From NCBI GenBank assembly GCA_030039865.1, contig JASHUS010000164.1:1-9809 (forward strand): a stretch of DNA of 9,809 bases. Direction: 5' to 3'. Of this stretch, positions 1-5,856 are shown piece after piece. The notes beneath the pieces were generated by a model. The model saw only the letters and a list, made by a program, of their open reading frames with translations, did no database searches and had not been told where the DNA came from. The position numbers were made by a program, and so were the translations under genes. The DNA is from Thermoplasmata archaeon. Its GTDB lineage: Archaea > Thermoplasmatota > Thermoplasmata > Lutacidiplasmatales > UBA184. The first letter of the stretch is position 1, and the number at the start of each line of letters is the position of its first letter.

Positions 1-398
1 ACCTCGGCAGCGGGGAGGAGCGGGCGCTCACGATCAACGGGACGCAGCCGCTCTTCCTCACCCACTTCCCCCGCGAGTTGAAGGCGTTCTACATGCTGCA
101 GAACGCAAGCGACCCGCGCACGGTCGACGCCGCCGACCTTCTCGGGCCCGAGGGGTACGGCGAGATCGTCGGCGCGTCGTGCCGCGAGACCCGGATCGAC
201 CGCCTCCAGGAGCGTCTCCACGCGCTCGGCATCGACGTCGGGGCGTACGAGTGGTATCTCGATCTCCGCCGGCACGGCAACGTCCCGCACGCGGGCTTCG
301 GCATCGGGATCGAGCGGTTCCTGCGCTGGCTCCTCCGCCGGGAGCACATCCGCGAGACGACGCCGTTCCCGCGGACCCCGTCGCGCCACACGCCCTGA
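1..398 (+). CDS. asnS: Asparaginyl-tRNA synthetase, C-terminal part (5' end outside window)
   Basis: This is the last 131 codons of a class II aminoacyl-tRNA synthetase, read in the frame beginning at base 3. The enzyme charges tRNA-Asn with asparagine in the cytoplasm. The visible part is the end of the class II catalytic core. It contains a THFPRELKAFYM-type strand, a GPEGYGEIVGAS segment, EWYLDLRRHGNVPHAGFG, and class II motif 3 (GFGIGIERFLRW) with its invariant Arg. It ends in the characteristic PFPRTP tail. The YEWYLDLRRxGxVPHxGFG and PFPRTP signatures fit AsnRS better than AspRS. A non-discriminating AspRS-like relative cannot be fully excluded from the C-terminus alone. The Ser-Cys-Arg-Glu after the EIVGA strand replaces the more usual GGSxRE pattern. 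The gene converges on the acetyltransferase at 413-967, and only 14 nt separate the two stop codons. Confidence 0.9.
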   Translation, partial: LGSGEERALTINGTQPLFLTHFPRELKAFYMLQNASDPRTVDAADLLGPEGYGEIVGASCRETRIDRLQERLHALGIDVGAYEWYLDLRRHGNVPHAGFGIGIERFLRWLLRREHIRETTPFPRTPSRHTP

Positions 399-415
399 CG
401 GGGACTGTCCCGTCA
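396..415. terminator. Inverted repeat joining two convergent stop codons
   Basis: TGACGGG (396-402) and CCCGTCA (409-415) form a perfect 7-bp stem, extendable by one G-T pair, around a short loop. The outer three bases of each arm are the TGA stop codons of asnS (+) and of the acetyltransferase (-), so the hairpin forms at the 3' end of either transcript. It may act as a bidirectional 3'-end or stability element. No T-tract follows on either side, so classical archaeal T-rich termination is not evident here. Confidence 0.45.
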
Positions 416-967
416 GCGAACGACGAGCCGGTACCGGTCCTCGTCGCTCCAGGCGCCCTTGAAGAACTCCGCCTTCTCGACCGAGGCGACGCGCTCGAAT
501 CCGAGGTGACGGACGAGCGCCACGGATCGGGTGTTCCGGCGATCGATGATCGCCTCCACGGTCCGCACGTCCGGGCGCGCGCGCAGCCAGTGAAGGAGGG
601 CGCGCACGGCTTCGCGCGCGTACCCCTGCCCCCAGAACGCCGGCCCGAGGAGGTACGCGACGAACGCGTTCTCGGCCGACGGCTGGATCGTCGCTTGGAC
701 CGTTCCGATCGCCCGGGCGTTCGCGCGGACGCGCACGGCCCAGTTGAGCCAGATCTCCGCGCGCCCGGGTTCGGGTCCGCCGAGCATCCGGCGGTACTGC
801 GCGGCGAGCGCTTCCGGCGACGCGGGAGGATCCTGCGGGAGGTACGAGTAGACGCGCGGGTCGCGCAGCGCCTCGTAGAGCTCGATCGCGTGCTCGGCGC
901 GCAGCGGCTCGAGCACGAGGCGCGGGCCAGAAAGGAGCGTGCCCTCGCCCTCCGGCGGGCCGGTCAC
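413..967 (-). CDS. GNAT N-acetyltransferase, RimJ/RimL type
   Basis: This 184-residue protein of the GNAT fold (Acetyltransf_3-like) is expected to move an acetyl group from acetyl-CoA to an amine, often a protein N-terminus or small molecule. The substrate cannot be told from the sequence. It opens with the family's strand-1 pattern (LLSGPRLVLEPLRAEHA, about residues 11-27). The acetyl-CoA pyrophosphate-binding motif A is FWGQGYAREAV (111-121). The late motif is RNTRSVALVRHLGFERV (144-160). Length and ending (YRLVVR) are typical for a complete protein. The chosen start is GTG at 967, whose TG doubles as the first two bases of the upstream methyltransferase's TGA stop (GTGA overlap), implying translational coupling. 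The reading frame stays open to about 1972, but that extension lies in another frame of the methyltransferase gene and has Arg/Pro-rich shadow composition. Confidence 0.87.
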   Translation of the reverse strand: MTGPPEGEGTLLSGPRLVLEPLRAEHAIELYEALRDPRVYSYLPQDPPASPEALAAQYRRMLGGPEPGRAEIWLNWAVRVRANARAIGTVQATIQPSAENAFVAYLLGPAFWGQGYAREAVRALLHWLRARPDVRTVEAIIDRRNTRSVALVRHLGFERVASVEKAEFFKGAWSDEDRYRLVVR

Positions 968-1638
968 GGCGGGGCGGCCTGCGCCCGAACGGACGGGCGC
1001 TCCTCCCGCGGAAGGAACGTGAAGAGTCGGATGCCGCGACGGTACGGGGCGGGGAGCGTGTCGAGCCGGTTCGCGCCGACCGCGGCGGTCGTGTCGGGGA
1101 TCGCGATGAAGCCGAGCTCGACGAACCCGGTCTCGAGGAACCAGCCGCGGATCGTGGGCGTCAGGTCCGGGGCGAACCGCCCGCGCGTCCAGACGACCGT
1201 GGCGTCCCGCGCGCAGAGCTCGGGGAGGTGGCGGATCGTGTTGCGGATGTCGTCGTTGGTCACGTTGCCGAAGATCCCGCACGCGAGCACGAGGTCCGCG
1301 GGGGCCGCGTCCTCGAACGGGTCCGTGATCCCGGCGTCGGCGAGGACGAACTCGATCGCGGGCAGGCCCTGGCGCAGCGCCGCGCGGCGACCCGCGTCCA
1401 CGAGCTCGGGCGTCGCGTCGACGAGGCGCGCGCGGACGTCCTCGGCCCGCGGGTGGCCGGCGAGCGCCCCCAGGAGGTCGCGGCCGTCGCCCGCGCACAG
1501 GCTGATCGCGCGGATCGGGCCCGGCGGCGCGCCGTCGAGCATCGCGCGGATGAATCCCTGGACGGCCTCCAGACGGCGGGCGAGCCCGCGTCCGCCGTTC
1601 TCGTACTGGCGGTGCCAGTCGACCCACTCGCCCGACAC
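964..1638 (-). CDS. Class I SAM-dependent methyltransferase-like protein
   Basis: This 224-residue protein has a Rossmann-type SAM-binding core. Motif I is ISLCAGDGRDLL (about 45-56). The acidic end of strand 2 is RLVDATPEL (71-79). A motif II-like aspartate is in FVLADAG (97-103), followed by DLVLACGIFGNVT (115-127). The substrate is unknown. The family looks like small-molecule or natural-product methyltransferases with an LCAG-DGRDL loop. I prefer the GTG start at 1638. The conserved-looking part begins right there (WVDWHRQYENGG), a TATA-like GATTTAG lies about 34 bp upstream, and an inverted repeat lies beyond it. A TTG at 1719 would add 27 residues, but no TATA-like element precedes it. 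The gene leads a two-gene unit with the acetyltransferase through a 4-nt stop/start overlap. It is divergent from a second acetyltransferase. Confidence 0.78.
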   Translation of the reverse strand: MSGEWVDWHRQYENGGRGLARRLEAVQGFIRAMLDGAPPGPIRAISLCAGDGRDLLGALAGHPRAEDVRARLVDATPELVDAGRRAALRQGLPAIEFVLADAGITDPFEDAAPADLVLACGIFGNVTNDDIRNTIRHLPELCARDATVVWTRGRFAPDLTPTIRGWFLETGFVELGFIAIPDTTAAVGANRLDTLPAPYRRGIRLFTFLPREERPSVRAQAAPP

Positions 1639-1668
1639 GACCGCGCGTCGGGAGACGGTCCGGGCCGC

Positions 1669-1675
1669 TAAATCG
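1669..1675 (-). promoter_or_regulatory. TATA-like element for the methyltransferase-acetyltransferase unit
   Basis: Read on the minus strand this is GATTTAG, an A/T island in very GC-rich surroundings. Its centre is about 34 bp before the GTG at 1638. With archaeal spacing of about 26 bp from TATA to transcription start, it would give a leader of about 7 nt. It lies inside the coding frame only if the longer TTG start is used, so it bears on the start choice. Confidence 0.4.
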
Positions 1676-1681
1676 CCGCGC

Positions 1682-1709
1682 CTTACCGCCGCGGCCCCGA
1701 CGCGGTAAG
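1682..1709. repeat. 8-bp inverted repeat, candidate operator
   Basis: CTTACCGC (1682-1689) and GCGGTAAG (1702-1709) are perfect reverse complements separated by 12 bp. The half-site centres are 20 bp apart, about two helical turns, which suits a dimeric DNA-binding protein. The repeat sits between the divergent methyltransferase and acetyltransferase genes, just upstream of the methyltransferase TATA-like element. A transcribed hairpin is an alternative. No adjacent regulator gene identifies a binder. Confidence 0.45.
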
Positions 1710-1769
1710 CAAGATTCAAGAACGAGAGGCGACCTTGCGGCGGTCGCGCCCCGGACCGGAGATCGAACT

Positions 1770-2300
1770 TTGCCCAGCGAGCACGGACCGGGCCGGGACG
1801 ACGCCGCGTCCCCGGCCGTCGCGAAGCCGACCGAGACGATCGTCGTCGAGCGGATCACGCACCAGGACGTCCCGGCGATCTGCGGTCTCTTCAAGAAGGT
1901 CTGGGAGGGCGAGAAGACCGGGCTCCCGTCGGAGCTCGTGAAGTCCTGGCAGCCGAGCCCGCTCGAGTTCACGAGCTGGATGGAAGGCGTGACGTACTTC
2001 GCCGCCCGCCGCGATGGGCGGATTGTCGGGGTCGTCGGCTGCGAGCTCGATCAGGGCAGCGTGCAGCTGCTCGACCTCGCGGTCGATCCCGACGCGCGGC
2101 GCCACGGCGTCGCGAGCTCGCTGCTCGCGAGCGCGCTCGACTGGGCCAAGCGATCGGAGGCGCTCGAGGCGTGGGCCGAGGTCCTCACCCGGTTCTCCGC
2201 GGCGTCGGCGCTCTTCGCGCACTTGGGCTTCGCCGAGTCCGGCGTCCTCCACAAGCACCAGTGGCGCGAGGACGTGCGCCTGTTCGAGCGGATGCTCTGA
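1770..2300 (+). CDS. GNAT N-acetyltransferase
   Basis: This 176-residue GNAT acetyltransferase is of a different subgroup from the one at 413-967. Beta strands VVERITHQDVPAI (25-37) and TYFAARRDGRIVGVVGCEL (75-93) lead into motif A, LDLAVDPDARRHGVASSLL (101-119). The R-R-H-G-V-A turn there is the acetyl-CoA pyrophosphate loop. SAASALFAHLGFAESG (143-158) is the motif B region. The substrate is unknown. The best start is a TTG at 1770. No ATG, GTG or TTG occurs in frame between it and the first conserved strand, and the first 20 residues are probably a disordered tail. No clear TATA element is seen at leaderless distance; a weak A/T island (about 1706-1720) could give a leader of some 30 nt. 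The gene converges on the zinc-ribbon protein gene, with 13 nt between stop codons. Confidence 0.85.
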   Translation: MPSEHGPGRDDAASPAVAKPTETIVVERITHQDVPAICGLFKKVWEGEKTGLPSELVKSWQPSPLEFTSWMEGVTYFAARRDGRIVGVVGCELDQGSVQLLDLAVDPDARRHGVASSLLASALDWAKRSEALEAWAEVLTRFSAASALFAHLGFAESGVLHKHQWREDVRLFERML

Positions 2301-2304
2301 TTCC

Positions 2305-2328
2305 GGCCGGCACCTAGCGGGTCCGGCC
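2305..2328. terminator. Hairpin between convergent genes
   Basis: GGCCGG (2305-2310) pairs with CCGGCC (2323-2328). After a single unpaired C, ACC (2312-2314) pairs with GGT (2320-2322), giving nine pairs around a TAGCG loop. The loop includes part of the TAG stop of the minus-strand zinc-ribbon gene, and the stem follows the acetyltransferase stop by 4 nt. It is a candidate 3'-end structure for both transcripts. There is no T-tract. Confidence 0.35.
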
Positions 2329-3363
2329 CGCCGTGGACGAGCGGATCGGGCGGCTCGGGGGCGGTCCGTGGCGCTGCTGCAGCGCGCGCAGCCGCCGCAG
2401 CGCCTCCTCGGGGTGCCCGCGGAAGAACTCGCGCGCGCCGCGCGCGAGCTCGGTCGCCTCGACCTCCGTCGGGACGCCGTGCTCCCGCTCGCCGAGCAGG
2501 TAGTCGCCGTACTCGGAAATGTAGCGCGGGAGGCCGGACTTGAGCCGGTTCACGGCCTGAAGTCGTAGGGCCCGAATCTGCTGCTTCAGCGGTGCGAGCT
2601 TGCCGGCGCGGAGTTCGCCCTCGAGGTCCTCGGCGACCTCGCTCGGGTCCTGCGGGGGCTCGACGCCGAGCGCCTGCATGTCCTTCATCAAGGCCACGAC
2701 TCGCTCGAGCTCGTCGCGGGCCTGGTCGAGGTGCCGCTCCTTGAGCGCGACGACCCGGTCGACCTGCTGGAACGTCGAGAGCGCGAGCAGGATGTCGCCC
2801 GAGCGGACCGCGTGCAGCGTCTCCTCGATCTGGTCGCGCTCGAGCCGGCTGTCGACCGAGTACGCTTCGAGCCGGGTCAGCCGGGCCTTCGTCCGGCGCT
2901 CCCACTCGTCGAACGCGCCGGCAAGCCGCTGCTGGCTGATCCGCTCGATGCCGCGGATCACCTCCGCCCACGGCTCGGGATCCGGTGCGGTCCGCGCGGC
3001 CTCCTCGGCCCACGCCGGGAACCGGGGGAGCTGGACGCCGAGCGATTGGGCCCCCTCGGCCCACTGGCCGAGCCGGTTGAGGCGGCGCGTGAGCTCGGCG
3101 GCGAACGGATTGTCCCCGGGAGGCCCGGCGGCCGCACGACGGGCCGGGGCGCGTCGCGGGGCGCGGCGGGGAGCGCTCGTCGGCGGCGGATCCGCCGCGA
3201 CCCGGGCGGTCGGGGGCGCCGCCGGAGGGTCGGGATCGACGTCGTCCGGCGGGAGGAGGTCGGCCGACGGGGGCGCGAGCTCGTGACCGCAGTTGGCGCA
3301 GACCCGGGCGTTCGGCCCGAGCGGTGTCCCGCAGTTCGGGCAGACCGGAGGTTCCCCGTTCAT
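2314..3363 (-). CDS. Zinc-ribbon protein with long helical domain, function unknown
   Basis: This is a predicted cytoplasmic protein of 349 residues that I cannot assign to a characterised family. The N-terminus is a double-CxxC zinc ribbon (C8, C11, C22, C25: CPNCG...CANCG). A Pro/Ala/Asp-rich and then Arg-rich linker follows (about 30-85; the basic patch RRAPRRAPARR is at 66-76). The remainder is almost entirely charged amphipathic helix (about 86-335), for example ERDQIEETLHAV and DQARDELERVVALMKDM. QSLGVQLPRFPAWAEEA (106-122) resembles QALGVEPPQDPSEVAED (230-246), hinting at a duplicated helical module. There is no signal peptide or membrane segment. A tethering or nucleic-acid-associated role is only a guess. 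The ATG at 3363 is chosen because the upstream in-frame ATG at 3408 lies inside the tRNA-Leu gene. The tRNA ends only 20 nt upstream, so the two may share a transcript. Confidence 0.8.
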   Translation of the reverse strand: MNGEPPVCPNCGTPLGPNARVCANCGHELAPPSADLLPPDDVDPDPPAAPPTARVAADPPPTSAPRRAPRRAPARRAAAGPPGDNPFAAELTRRLNRLGQWAEGAQSLGVQLPRFPAWAEEAARTAPDPEPWAEVIRGIERISQQRLAGAFDEWERRTKARLTRLEAYSVDSRLERDQIEETLHAVRSGDILLALSTFQQVDRVVALKERHLDQARDELERVVALMKDMQALGVEPPQDPSEVAEDLEGELRAGKLAPLKQQIRALRLQAVNRLKSGLPRYISEYGDYLLGEREHGVPTEVEATELARGAREFFRGHPEEALRRLRALQQRHGPPPSRPIRSSTAGRTR

Positions 3364-3383
3364 CGACGGAAGTGCAGGAGGTA

Positions 3384-3468
3384 TGCAGGGGGTGAGATTT
3401 GAACTCACGAACTCCTACGAGACCAGGACCTCAACCTGGCGCCTTTGACCAAGCTGGGCCACCCCTGC
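3384..3468 (-). tRNA. tRNA-Leu (anticodon GAG)
   Basis: On the minus strand the acceptor GCAGGGG pairs fully with CCCCTGC, with discriminator A at 3384. The anticodon stem is CCAGG/CCTGG around the loop TTGAGGT, placing anticodon GAG at 3432-3430. The variable arm is long, with a CTC/GAG stem, as in class II tRNAs. The T arm is GTGAG-TTCAAAT-CTCAC. The D arm has the GCCC...GGTCAA...GGC pattern. A Leu GAG anticodon, the long variable arm and discriminator A agree. The length is 85 nt with no intron in the anticodon loop. The 3' CCA is not encoded (the genome continues T-A-C), so it must be added by a CCA enzyme. Confidence 0.96.
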
Positions 3469-3496
3469 ACGGTCGACCGCGCGTACGGGGGCCGAG

Positions 3497-3503
3497 CGAT
3501 AAC
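3497..3503 (-). promoter_or_regulatory. TATA-like element for tRNA-Leu
   Basis: On the minus strand AAAGGTTATCG appears here: an A/G-rich BRE-like stretch followed by GTTATCG. Its centre is about 32 bp upstream of the tRNA 5' end at 3468. That predicts a start a few bases before the mature tRNA, as expected for an archaeal tRNA promoter. It is divergent from the Alba promoter. Confidence 0.5.
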
Positions 3504-3532
3504 CTTTGCGAACACGGGTCATTTTCCCCTTC

Positions 3533-3568
3533 GGTATACGTCGGTTCCCCCGCAAAAGGACTTGTACG
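3533..3568 (+). promoter_or_regulatory. Two possible TATA-like elements for the Alba gene
   Basis: GGTATACG (3533-3540) would place transcription start near 3562, with a leader of about 30 nt. CTTGTACG (3561-3568), preceded by the purine-rich CAAAAGGA, is centred about 27 bp before the ATG at 3592 and would give a leaderless mRNA. The sequence does not decide between them. Both stand out from the GC-rich background. Confidence 0.4.
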
Positions 3569-3585
3569 GGGCCCCGGTAGGCCCC
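3568..3585 (+). repeat. Short inverted repeat before the Alba start codon
   Basis: GGGGCC (3568-3573) and GGCCCC (3580-3585) flank six bases and end 6 nt before the Alba ATG. If transcription begins at the upstream TATA-like element, this would be a hairpin next to the start codon. If the mRNA is leaderless, it is untranscribed DNA. Its G+C richness makes chance occurrence quite possible. Confidence 0.25.
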
Positions 3586-3591
3586 CGGCCC

Positions 3592-3936
3592 ATGGCCGAA
3601 CGCCCGCCCGACGGCCCGGTCGTCTTCATTGGCCAGAAGCCGACGATGACCTACGTCTTCCAGGTCGTCACGCAGCTGAACGCCGGGATCGGCCCCGTGC
3701 TCGTCAAGGCGCGGGGCAACGCGATCGCGAAAGCGGTCGACGTCGCCGAGGTCGTCCGGCGCCGTTTCCTCGAGGGCCAGGTCGACATCGGCCCGATCTC
3801 GATCGACACCGAACGCCTCGTGAACCGCGAGGGGCGGGACGCGAACGTCTCGTCGATCGCGATCCGGCTCACGAAGACCGGGTCGGCCCCGGGGGCGCCG
3901 GAGGCGCCGGCGCCGGGGCCGGAGCGAGCGGGCTAG
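3592..3936 (+). CDS. albA: Alba family DNA/RNA-binding chromatin protein
   Basis: Alba is a small dimeric nucleic-acid-binding protein abundant in many archaea, where it coats DNA and also binds RNA. This one has 114 residues. The fold is recognisable throughout: VVFIGQKPTMTYVFQVVTQLN (10-30), VLVKARGNAIAKAVDVAEVVRRRF (36-59), a VDIGPISIDTE strand (64-74), and the loop and final strand RDANVSSIAIRLTK (82-95). The position matching Lys16 of the Sulfolobus protein, the lysine known to be acetylated there, is Gln15. The next Lys (K16) is kept. Residues 97-114 form a Gly/Ala/Pro-rich tail absent from most Alba proteins. Its codons are shared, antisense, with the end of the membrane protein at 3869-5770 (68-bp overlap). 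The ATG at 3592 is chosen because upstream frame-open sequence runs into the divergent tRNA gene. Confidence 0.93.
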   Translation: MAERPPDGPVVFIGQKPTMTYVFQVVTQLNAGIGPVLVKARGNAIAKAVDVAEVVRRRFLEGQVDIGPISIDTERLVNREGRDANVSSIAIRLTKTGSAPGAPEAPAPGPERAG

Positions 3937-5770
3937 GCGGCAGGACCACGGGTCGGTCCCGGACGACCCAGGTGCCGGCCCAGACGTCGCCGAGGCGCTG
4001 GCGCTCCGACGTGAGGACGATCAGGAGCGCCCCGAGCGCGCTCAGGAGCGCCACGCCTCCGATCACGACGCCGACGACGATCCCGAGGGCGAAGAGGCCC
4101 GCGGGGAGCGCGACGCCGTCGATCGAGACGTTGCCGAGCGACGAGACCTTGAGCGAGAAGGCGACCGCGATCGCCCCCCCGAGCGCGACGACCGTGAGGA
4201 CGGGAAGGATCGAGACGTTCCGCACGAGGGCCGAGGAGAAGGCGGGCACCTGCATGTGCCGGTCGCGTACGGCGAGTCCGACGAGCCGCTTCCCCGGCGA
4301 CGTGCCGGTCACGGTCTCGACGAGCACGAGGTAGAGGAACGCGATCGCGACGAACCCGTAGATCGCCGCGTTGTACCCGACGTTGCTGAGGAGCGCGTCG
4401 AGGTCGCCCGGGATCGTGAGCGCGAGGGCGAACCAGATCGCGACCGCGGGGAGGATGACGATCGCCAGGTCGAGGACGAACGCCGCCGCGCGGGCACCGA
4501 CCGAGCCGAACCGGCGGATGCCAAGTTCGCGGCCGATGTTCACGAGCCAGCGGGCGGTGAGCCACGCGCGGAACCCTTCCCGCACGTCCGTCGTGCCCGC
4601 CCGCGAGACCGCGTCGAGGTTCGCCTGATCCGCCACGACCCAGCCCGGGACCGGAAGTCCCTGCCAAGGCCGCTCCGTCGGAGGCGGCGGGAGGTCGAGC
4701 AGGCGGTGCGCCTGGAGCGCCGCCTCGCGCGCGGCGGCGTCGGCGTGGCCGAGCGAGGCGCCGAGCTCGCCGCGCACCCCTTCTCGGAACGACAGGGCGA
4801 GGAGCCCGAGCGGCGTCGGCACCGTGGCGCCCGTCCCGCCATCCACCGGCGTGAACCGCCGCCCGGCGGCGAGGTGGCCCAGGAGCGCCGTGCCGAGCGC
4901 GAGGAGGCCCGAGAGATAGACGAGGTCGAGGACCCCGGCGCCGCCGATCGTGTAGAGGCCGGCGGGCCCGGTCCCGTAGAGCGGCGGCTGGCGCAGGAGG
5001 TCCGCGCCGAGCAGGACGCCGAACGTGGTCGTCAGGTACGCGGTCGGGAGCGCGTACGCCTCCCGTCCCGGGAAGATGCGGGGCGCGAGCGCCGCCGCGA
5101 CGAGCCCGGCGCCGATCGGGGGCATCAGGTACTCCGGGAACTGCTCCACGATCCCGACGCCCGGTATCGCCGCCGTCGCGGCGAACGTGCTCGCGAGGAC
5201 GGCCGTCGTTAGCGCAAGCGAGAACCCGACGACCCGCCCCGAGCCGGATCCCGGGCGGCTCGGATCGGCGGGCGGCCCCCGCGCGAAGAGAACGAGCGCG
5301 ACCAGCGCCCAAACGATCGACGCGAGCGCGACGGCGACGATCATGCCGCCGGCGGCGCCGGTTCCGCCCACCCCGAGCGAGCTCACGAGCGGACCCGAAG
5401 CGGGCAACACGAGGACGAACAGCGTCGCCGCTTCCACCGTCAGGAAGGCCAGGTAGCGGGCGAAGCTGCGGCCCAGCGGCGGGGCCGCGCGCCCGAAGGC
5501 GAGCGCCCCGACGATGAGCGGGAAGATCGCCCCGGCCAGGCTCACCGCGACCCAGTCGTACGAGACCGGTGCGATGGGAAGGAGCGCGAGCGACGCGAGC
5601 AGCGCTCCCGGCAGGAGAAGCCAGAACGCCCACCGGCCGAACCCGATGCTCTCGGCGAACGGCGTGTGCTCCCAGGCCAGCAGGAAGAGGACGGCCCAGA
5701 GCGCCGCGGGCAGCGCGAGGCTCACGGAGTCCGCTACGATGTCGAGCCCCAACACGATCGGATCAACCAC
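3869..5770 (-). CDS. Multi-pass membrane protein: DUF1614-like region fused to RDD domain
   Basis: This 633-residue integral membrane protein has two parts. Residues 1-300 hold roughly eight hydrophobic segments and resemble the uncharacterised DUF1614 family. The matches are VSLAGAIFPLIVGALAFG (76-93), a TAYLTTTFGVLLGADLL stretch (243-259), and YTIGGAGVLDLVYLSGLLAL (273-292). The usual FDGIFLTG of the family appears as LDLVYLSG. A polar stretch follows (about 301-417), including VPGWVVADQANLDAVSRAG. Residues 418-605 are an RDD domain: GSVGARAAAFVLDLAIV with Arg and Asp in the first helix, TGTSPGKRLVGLAVRD, and QRLGDVWAGTWVV. A Pro/Ala tail ends the protein. RDD domains occur in membrane proteins of unclear role, sometimes linked to transport. 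No substrate can be inferred. The start is GTG at 5770, with a purine-rich GAGG 5 nt upstream. The gene is divergent from the winged-helix gene and overlaps the Alba gene at its end. Confidence 0.85.
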   Translation of the reverse strand: MVDPIVLGLDIVADSVSLALPAALWAVLFLLAWEHTPFAESIGFGRWAFWLLLPGALLASLALLPIAPVSYDWVAVSLAGAIFPLIVGALAFGRAAPPLGRSFARYLAFLTVEAATLFVLVLPASGPLVSSLGVGGTGAAGGMIVAVALASIVWALVALVLFARGPPADPSRPGSGSGRVVGFSLALTTAVLASTFAATAAIPGVGIVEQFPEYLMPPIGAGLVAAALAPRIFPGREAYALPTAYLTTTFGVLLGADLLRQPPLYGTGPAGLYTIGGAGVLDLVYLSGLLALGTALLGHLAAGRRFTPVDGGTGATVPTPLGLLALSFREGVRGELGASLGHADAAAREAALQAHRLLDLPPPPTERPWQGLPVPGWVVADQANLDAVSRAGTTDVREGFRAWLTARWLVNIGRELGIRRFGSVGARAAAFVLDLAIVILPAVAIWFALALTIPGDLDALLSNVGYNAAIYGFVAIAFLYLVLVETVTGTSPGKRLVGLAVRDRHMQVPAFSSALVRNVSILPVLTVVALGGAIAVAFSLKVSSLGNVSIDGVALPAGLFALGIVVGVVIGGVALLSALGALLIVLTSERQRLGDVWAGTWVVRDRPVVLPPSPLAPAPAPAPPAPPGPTRSS

Positions 5771-5811
5771 GGTCCTCGGAACCTCGGCCGCCGGCGGACC
5801 CCACCAAGACC

Positions 5812-5838
5812 CGCGTCACCGCATAGCCTTTTGACGCG
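5812..5838. promoter_or_regulatory. 7-bp inverted repeat in divergent promoter, candidate operator
   Basis: CGCGTCA (5812-5818) and TGACGCG (5832-5838) are perfect reverse complements 13 bp apart, with half-site centres 20 bp apart. The spacer contains the TATA-like element of the minus-strand membrane-protein gene. A dimer bound here would block that promoter and lie about 20 bp upstream of the TATA-like element for the winged-helix gene. The adjacent winged-helix protein is the natural candidate binder; this is inference from position. Confidence 0.5.
5820..5828 (-). promoter_or_regulatory. TATA-like element for the DUF1614/RDD gene
   Basis: On the minus strand AAAAGGCTATGCG appears, a BRE-like purine run followed by GGCTATGCG. 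It is centred about 54 bp before the GTG at 5770, predicting a leader of about 27 nt that would include GAGGT and GAGG purine runs near the start codon. It lies between the two arms of the inverted repeat. Confidence 0.4.
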
Positions 5839-5856
5839 ATAGGCGACCGCGCAGGG

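Noticed and set aside
179..1708. A 509-codon open frame on the + strand, antisense to the acetyltransferase and methyltransferase
   Set aside because: Arg/Pro-rich composition with no recognisable motif. It is a GC-rich shadow of two minus-strand genes with clear family motifs.
968..1972. Extension of the acetyltransferase frame upstream to 1972
   Set aside because: It overlaps the methyltransferase in another frame and has shadow composition. The GTG at 967 fits a standard-length GNAT protein and a coupled start.
2731..3402. Open frame on the + strand opposite the zinc-ribbon gene
   Set aside because: No motif, and its end runs into the tRNA. The minus-strand protein has a zinc ribbon and regular helices.
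3445..3591. An earlier start for the Alba gene, at 3445
   Set aside because: It would begin inside the tRNA-Leu gene and add residues that do not belong to the Alba fold. The ATG at 3592 is the natural start.
3933..5633. A 566-codon minus-strand frame and a 318-codon + frame (4256-5212) overlapping the DUF1614/RDD gene
   Set aside because: Both are Arg/Ala/Gly-rich shadows. The chosen frame alone gives membrane helices and RDD motifs.
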